A stretch of 51,756 bases of DNA from Stutzerimonas stutzeri KOS6 (GTDB taxonomy: Bacteria > Pseudomonadota > Gammaproteobacteria > Pseudomonadales > Pseudomonadaceae), in NCBI RefSeq assembly GCF_000307775.2, contig NZ_KK020676.1:1342381-1394136 (forward strand), given 5' to 3'. Below are positions 48,374-51,756 of this stretch, piece by piece. Under the pieces are notes generated by a model, which had not been told where the DNA came from, did not search any database, and saw only the letters and a list, made by a program, of their open reading frames with translations. A program made the position numbers and the translations under genes. Each line of letters opens with the position of its first letter. Positions within the stretch are counted from its first letter, which is position 1.

Positions 48374-48393
48374 AGGTACTCAAATAGGTACTC
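48374..48393. repeat. Direct repeat AGGTACTC x2
   Basis: Two exact copies of AGGTACTC are separated by AAAT. The spacing of 12 nt suggests repeated protein-binding sites, perhaps recombinase arm-type sites, near the composition change. Confidence 0.45.
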
Positions 48394-48630
48394 GCCGCCC
48401 CGCCACCTATACCCCAGAACGAGACGCCCAGCTGGACCATCAAGACCGGCAGTCGAACCTCCAGCGCAGGTCGCGAGCGACTTAAGCAGCACAGCCCGCA
48501 CTCCAAGCCCGACGGAAATCCAATAGCGCCAGAAGCCAGAACTCAACTGGAGAGTGGCGACTCATCGAATTGCGCACCTGTAAAGCAATGTGTAAACTGT
48601 CAATCAAAGTGTCAAGCATGGACGAGAGCG

Positions 48631-49437
48631 ATGGGCAGCAAACTCAAGAATCCACCAGTCTTCTTCACGATAGGCCAGGTGCAACACAACCCCCTGCTTT
48701 CACTGGACTCCTACATTCCACAGATCCAGGAGCGCATGCGCAAAGCCGGCTATCCGGGCTTCACCAAATCATCCCAGATGCAACTCTCCCTCCAGAGCGC
48801 ATCAGACGGAGCGGATGACAAGGCCCCAACCCCAACAATTCAGAAGCTGGATCGCTTTGTTTTCTCCGACCTAAATGACACCAGCGCCTTCCTTCTTCAG
48901 CCGACCTCAATCACCTTTGAGACAACTATTTACGCCGGCTTCGATGAGTTTTATGAGCAGCTTGAGCTAGGGCTGAGGATTCTGGACGAAGCCATTGGCG
49001 GGCTGAGCTTCGTTGAGCGCCTAGGGTTGCGCTACCTTGATGCCGTAGCCCCCAGGCAAGGGGAGGATCTTGATCAATACCTAGCCCCGCAGGTGCTAGG
49101 GCTACCAGTCCTGATGAAGGAGTCCGCATTCAGTCACTCCTTTGCCGAAGCTGTTCTAGTGGCAGACGGGATCGGCCAGGTAGTAGCTCGCGCCGTCATC
49201 CAGAATGGCCGACTGGCGTTCCCTCCAGACATCGACCCCGAGCGCCTAAAGATACAGGAACGCTTCGCGTCGATTGCGGGCATTCACGCTCTCATTGACA
49301 CAGACGGCTTCTCCGTAGAGCGGCACCCGTACGACATTTCAGGAGTGCGAGCCAGAATGGACGAGCTACACGAGCTTATCGGTCAATGCTTCCGCGCAAC
49401 GACTACCGATTTTGCACGCTCAGCCTGGGATGCCTGA
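48631..49437 (+). CDS. TIGR04255 family protein
   Basis: A 268-residue protein beginning MGSKLKNPPVFFTIGQVQHNPLLSLDSYIPQIQERMRKAGYPGF, which is the TIGR04255 pattern (a sporadically distributed family of unknown function). Further family sequence is VERLGLRYLDAVAP (about residue 128) and the ending with a basic/aromatic helix (DELHELIGQCFRATTT). There is no signal peptide or membrane helix. The ribosome site is weak (GAGAG 2 nt upstream). Codon use is less G/C-biased than in the genes to the left. It is the first of three closely spaced genes. Confidence 0.8.
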   Translation: MGSKLKNPPVFFTIGQVQHNPLLSLDSYIPQIQERMRKAGYPGFTKSSQMQLSLQSASDGADDKAPTPTIQKLDRFVFSDLNDTSAFLLQPTSITFETTIYAGFDEFYEQLELGLRILDEAIGGLSFVERLGLRYLDAVAPRQGEDLDQYLAPQVLGLPVLMKESAFSHSFAEAVLVADGIGQVVARAVIQNGRLAFPPDIDPERLKIQERFASIAGIHALIDTDGFSVERHPYDISGVRARMDELHELIGQCFRATTTDFARSAWDA

Positions 49438-49453
49438 AGGGAGCCTCCAATCC

Positions 49454-50197
49454 ATGCACATCGCACCCTCAAACCAAACAAGCGCGCAGCTGCAGCTAGC
49501 GAATAGCTTTCTGACATCCCAGCGCCTTGAGTATCGCGCAACGTACCAAAAGCGAGGAATGCAAGCCGTCGCGGCATGCACCAATCAAGAAGAGCGCGCC
49601 AAGGGAGCAGCCTCTCGCTTCATTCGAGGCTGCGGAGGGGTTGCGCTTGCCTTGCTGGTCGGCACCGGCGGAATAGCAACGCCTCATTACGTCACCATAC
49701 GGGACGACAAAGGGTACCGCCTGCTCGATATCAAGTATTCCGAGCGAAAAATCCATGCAGACGCACAGCGCGCCAAGCTACGCAGTTCCGCCGAAAACCT
49801 TGCCTTTGTGCGCAACACGCTTAAGCCCCCGGTCACCGAATTAGCATCCTTCTTTGGCGTATCACGCCAAGCCATCTACAACTGGCAAGCCGGAGACCCA
49901 ATCTCCACACACAACGAGGCATTACTTCAGCAGCTAGCAGATGCCACAACCCTGCTGCACCGAGAGGGTCTCACTGGCGGCAGTCTGATCAAGCGGCGAC
50001 TGCCCGGCGGGAAAACACTCCTTGAGCAGATGCAAGGCGGGGAGTCAGGCGAATCCGCTGCCAAGGCACTCATAGCAATGCTTCAAGCAGAGAGCCAGCA
50101 GCGCTCAGGAATAACCCATCGCCTTAAAGGAAGAGCGGCAGCCACCTCCATCGACCCAAGCGATGTAGGCGCCCCTCACCTTGATGAGCAGGCATAG
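49454..50197 (+). CDS. Helix-turn-helix protein of unknown function
   Basis: A 247-residue protein in the start I prefer (ATG 49454, GGGAG about 10 nt upstream). An ATG at 49430 would overlap the previous gene by 8 nt and is also possible. It has a hydrophobic stretch (about 61-81: GGVALALLVGTGGIATPHYV) that could be a membrane helix. A clear HTH lies at about 126-148 (PVTELASFFGVSRQAIYNWQAG), followed by a charged low-complexity tail. I do not recognise the family. The distances to the neighbouring genes are 16 and 15 nt, so the three look like one operon. Confidence 0.7.
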   Translation: MHIAPSNQTSAQLQLANSFLTSQRLEYRATYQKRGMQAVAACTNQEERAKGAASRFIRGCGGVALALLVGTGGIATPHYVTIRDDKGYRLLDIKYSERKIHADAQRAKLRSSAENLAFVRNTLKPPVTELASFFGVSRQAIYNWQAGDPISTHNEALLQQLADATTLLHREGLTGGSLIKRRLPGGKTLLEQMQGGESGESAAKALIAMLQAESQQRSGITHRLKGRAAATSIDPSDVGAPHLDEQA

Positions 50198-50212
50198 GGG
50201 ATGAAGTAGCCG

Positions 50213-51085
50213 ATGGGCAGCTGGAGCAGAGATACATCCTGGCGACAGGGATGCCTTCTTCAATCGGAAACGATTCGGGAGCTGGAGCTCGCGCCACACC
50301 TCCCGCCAGAGAAGGTTGCCGCAGTCATTGCCTCCCACGACTGCGATCTCGCACAGCTACCCGATAGCGAGCCCTTTGTGGAGGTAGTGCTTGGTGCCTT
50401 CCTGGATGGGGCGCCCAACGGCAACTACACCAACTGCAAGAACCTCCGCCGCTTACACGTGGGATTCTCCGCAACCGGCGAAGAAGTTCACGTCGAAATC
50501 GACACCAATAGACGAGTCCTCATCCCCAAAGATGCAGCCGACAACCCCAGGCACGGGCTAAGCGAGCACCTGCCCAGTCCCTCGCACAAGATGACAGCCA
50601 AGGAGCACGGCATATTTCAGCGCTGGCTGGCAGCCAGGTATCGTAGGTCTGCCTTCCCTGATGAGTTTGATCGGCGCCTGAAAGAGGAAACAAAGGTTGC
50701 AGAGAGGCTAGCCAAGGCGCTCAAGGATAGCGGCAACCATATTGTTGCCGTATTTTTTGATGTGGATGGCGGCACCGAAAATACCCGGAACGGGGCTGAC
50801 GACCCCTACGAGCTAGTTATTACACTGCTCTACGCGACAGACGTCGACCCTGATATCGCATGGCGTGCAGCTGTCGAAGCAGCGGAGACTATTCAGTCGA
50901 TTTTCGACAAGCGCTGCCGAATCAAAACGGGTGATCACGACACCTGGAAATGGATCGAGCTAGTCGATATCGAGATCGTTTCTGACGAAGCCTTATCGTA
51001 CGCCCAATCACAACTACTCAAAAAGTGGCAGGCAGACCATATCAGCCTGCGCACTGACCCAGAACAGCCGATGCTTGAAGACTGA
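50213..51085 (+). CDS. Protein of unknown function with an S-H-D-C-D-L motif
   Basis: A 290-residue soluble protein. The N-terminal part has VAAVIASHDCDLAQLPDSEPFVEV (about 35-58). The H-D-C-D cluster looks like a metal or catalytic site, and I recall similar ISHDCDL sequences in other uncharacterised bacterial proteins. The middle has FQRWLAARYRRSAFPDEFDRRL (about 135-156), and the C-terminal half is alpha/beta with VAVFFDVDGG (about 179). No known domain can be named. The ribosome site is weak. It follows the HTH gene by 15 nt. Confidence 0.7.
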   Translation: MGSWSRDTSWRQGCLLQSETIRELELAPHLPPEKVAAVIASHDCDLAQLPDSEPFVEVVLGAFLDGAPNGNYTNCKNLRRLHVGFSATGEEVHVEIDTNRRVLIPKDAADNPRHGLSEHLPSPSHKMTAKEHGIFQRWLAARYRRSAFPDEFDRRLKEETKVAERLAKALKDSGNHIVAVFFDVDGGTENTRNGADDPYELVITLLYATDVDPDIAWRAAVEAAETIQSIFDKRCRIKTGDHDTWKWIELVDIEIVSDEALSYAQSQLLKKWQADHISLRTDPEQPMLED

Positions 51086-51443
51086 CGACAGAAAACCGAG
51101 ACGGAAGGTACGCCCTGAAGCGCAAGCGCCTGAAAAAATTGAGATTTCCCCTTATGTCGCTATTGACTAACGACAGAGCGCATGAGAATATGAGATTTGC
51201 TGCGATAGTTTCTTGAGCAGCAAAAAGCCCACTCCCCACAAGATTCAGGGGTGTGAGCTTATAGCCGTGCTTCGAAGGTTTTGGCGAACCCTAGAGCACA
51301 TTTAACTAAACCAACCTTGGAGGCCAGGTTTTTTCAATCGCGGGGACACATTCTACGGATATAAACTACCCCTGACAAGCCTGCTTGACCGACGGTCATT
51401 CGACCCCAGGTGCCTCCGAGGTCTCTCTAATGGAGAACTTCGT
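51086..51443. other. 358-nt gap after the three-gene cassette
   Basis: It holds a hairpin that could terminate minus-strand transcription (51222-51260) and the upstream region of the 61-codon gene, with TATAAA at 51360-51365 as a possible -10 but no good -35. No further gene is seen. Confidence 0.5.
51222..51260 (-). terminator. Imperfect hairpin with a minus-strand U-run
   Basis: AAGC-c-CAC-t-CCCC (51225-51237) pairs with GGGG-t-GTG-a-GCTT (51248-51260) with two mismatches. On the minus strand it runs into TTTTT. Without the U-run it might still act on plus-strand transcripts from the cassette. Confidence 0.5.
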
Positions 51444-51629
51444 ATGAGTACTATGATCTGCAGGCCATTCATCACCCTTCGCAATGGTCGTCGCCTGTAC
51501 GCCCATGAGGTAGGTAAAACTGCCTTCTGCTTTGAGGTTGATGAAGTGAAACCAGCAAAACCCCAAGGTTCCCTTGAGGTTCAGCTGGAGTTCGATGAGC
51601 TTGAGGAGCCGGGTCCCCAACTCCACTAA
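51444..51629 (+). CDS. Small protein of unknown function
   Basis: A 61-residue protein (MSTMICRPFITLRNGRRLYA, then VDEVKPAKPQGSLEVQLEF) with an acidic C-terminus. No domain is recognised. GGAG lies 8 nt before the ATG, and an excellent terminator lies 37 nt after the stop, so it looks like a real single-gene transcript. A minus-strand frame over the same bases (51396-51626) has neither. Confidence 0.75.
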   Translation: MSTMICRPFITLRNGRRLYAHEVGKTAFCFEVDEVKPAKPQGSLEVQLEFDELEEPGPQLH

Positions 51630-51665
51630 GCGACACCGAGCACTTCACAGTGCCTTAAACCTACC

Positions 51666-51693
51666 GGAGGGGGCATCGCCCCCTCCTTTTTTT
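51666..51693 (+). terminator. Strong intrinsic terminator
   Basis: GGAGGGGGC (51666-51674) and GCCCCCTCC (51678-51686) form a perfect 9-bp stem around ATC, followed by seven T residues (51687-51693). Confidence 0.93.
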
Positions 51694-51756
51694 CCTCTGC
51701 ACCACTACTTTAGACCACTTCAGTCTGCTGTGATGCTGCTGTTTCCAAAACGGTCG

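Larger units (their letters stand above)
48150..48630. other. 481-nt gap at the edge of the accessory region
   Basis: It holds a minus-strand terminator (48263-48289), a 13-nt palindrome (48297-48309) and a direct repeat (48374-48393). A/T content rises within it. One plus-strand frame (GTRRPATYTPERDAQLD, ending TAA near 48485) reads like a protein fragment but has no start or ribosome site. It could be the decayed end of an integrated element, though no integrase or tRNA is visible. Confidence 0.5.

Noticed and set aside
51396..51626. Minus-strand frame of 76 codons opposite the last small gene
   Set aside because: It has no ribosome site, while the plus-strand frame has GGAG and a strong terminator downstream.

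Overview
The window reads as chromosome of a high-GC gammaproteobacterium of the Pseudomonas/Stutzerimonas stutzeri type. The reasons are the gene content and order: a selenocysteine formate dehydrogenase followed by fdhE-selA-selB, an ectABCD-ask operon of the P. stutzeri kind, a block zwf / RpiR regulator / pycR / pycAB that I recall from pseudomonads (PA5435-PA5439 in PAO1), and aspA / LysR / purE-purK. This assignment is inference from gene order and protein similarity; there is no rRNA or tRNA in the window to test it.

Layout. (1) 0.1-9.2 kb, minus strand: one respiratory module, fdh alpha (with an in-frame UGA and a SECIS hairpin), beta and gamma subunits, then fdhE, selA and selB, so the enzyme and the machinery that inserts its selenocysteine sit together. 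(2) 9.2-19 kb: housekeeping and signalling genes, namely a Tim44-domain protein, an orphan TRAP binding protein, uvrD, a PAS-GGDEF-EAL protein, trhP and a YdcH-like protein. (3) 19-24 kb, minus strand: ectABCD plus a dedicated aspartokinase, with a recognisable osmotic-type promoter that overlaps the longest possible ectA reading frame. (4) 24.4-32.6 kb: a zwf paralogue and its divergent RpiR regulator, a small conserved-looking protein, pycR, the two-subunit pyruvate carboxylase pycAB, and a beta-carbonic anhydrase that could supply its bicarbonate. (5) 32.6-39.6 kb: amino-acid use, with a solute-binding protein, asparaginase, an AgcS-type symporter, an HTH regulator, aspartase and a HypT-like LysR regulator. 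(6) 39.7-47 kb: an orphan Cache/PAS histidine kinase, purE-purK, a GlsB-like membrane protein, a DUF3299 protein, a uracil-DNA-glycosylase-like protein, D-lactate dehydrogenase and a DUF2188 protein.

(7) 47.6 kb to the end: accessory DNA. A 142-bp palindromic miniature inverted-repeat element lies exactly at the stop codon of a small zinc-ribbon-like gene. After about 48.2 kb the base composition falls and codon use changes. Three closely spaced plus-strand genes follow (a TIGR04255-family protein, a helix-turn-helix protein, and a protein with an S-H-D-C-D-L motif), then a 61-codon gene with a strong terminator. I could not assign a function to this cassette. It is the best candidate in the window for an undescribed system, but nothing in the sequence proves that it is one.

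No CRISPR array, no tRNA or rRNA gene and no complete insertion sequence was seen.
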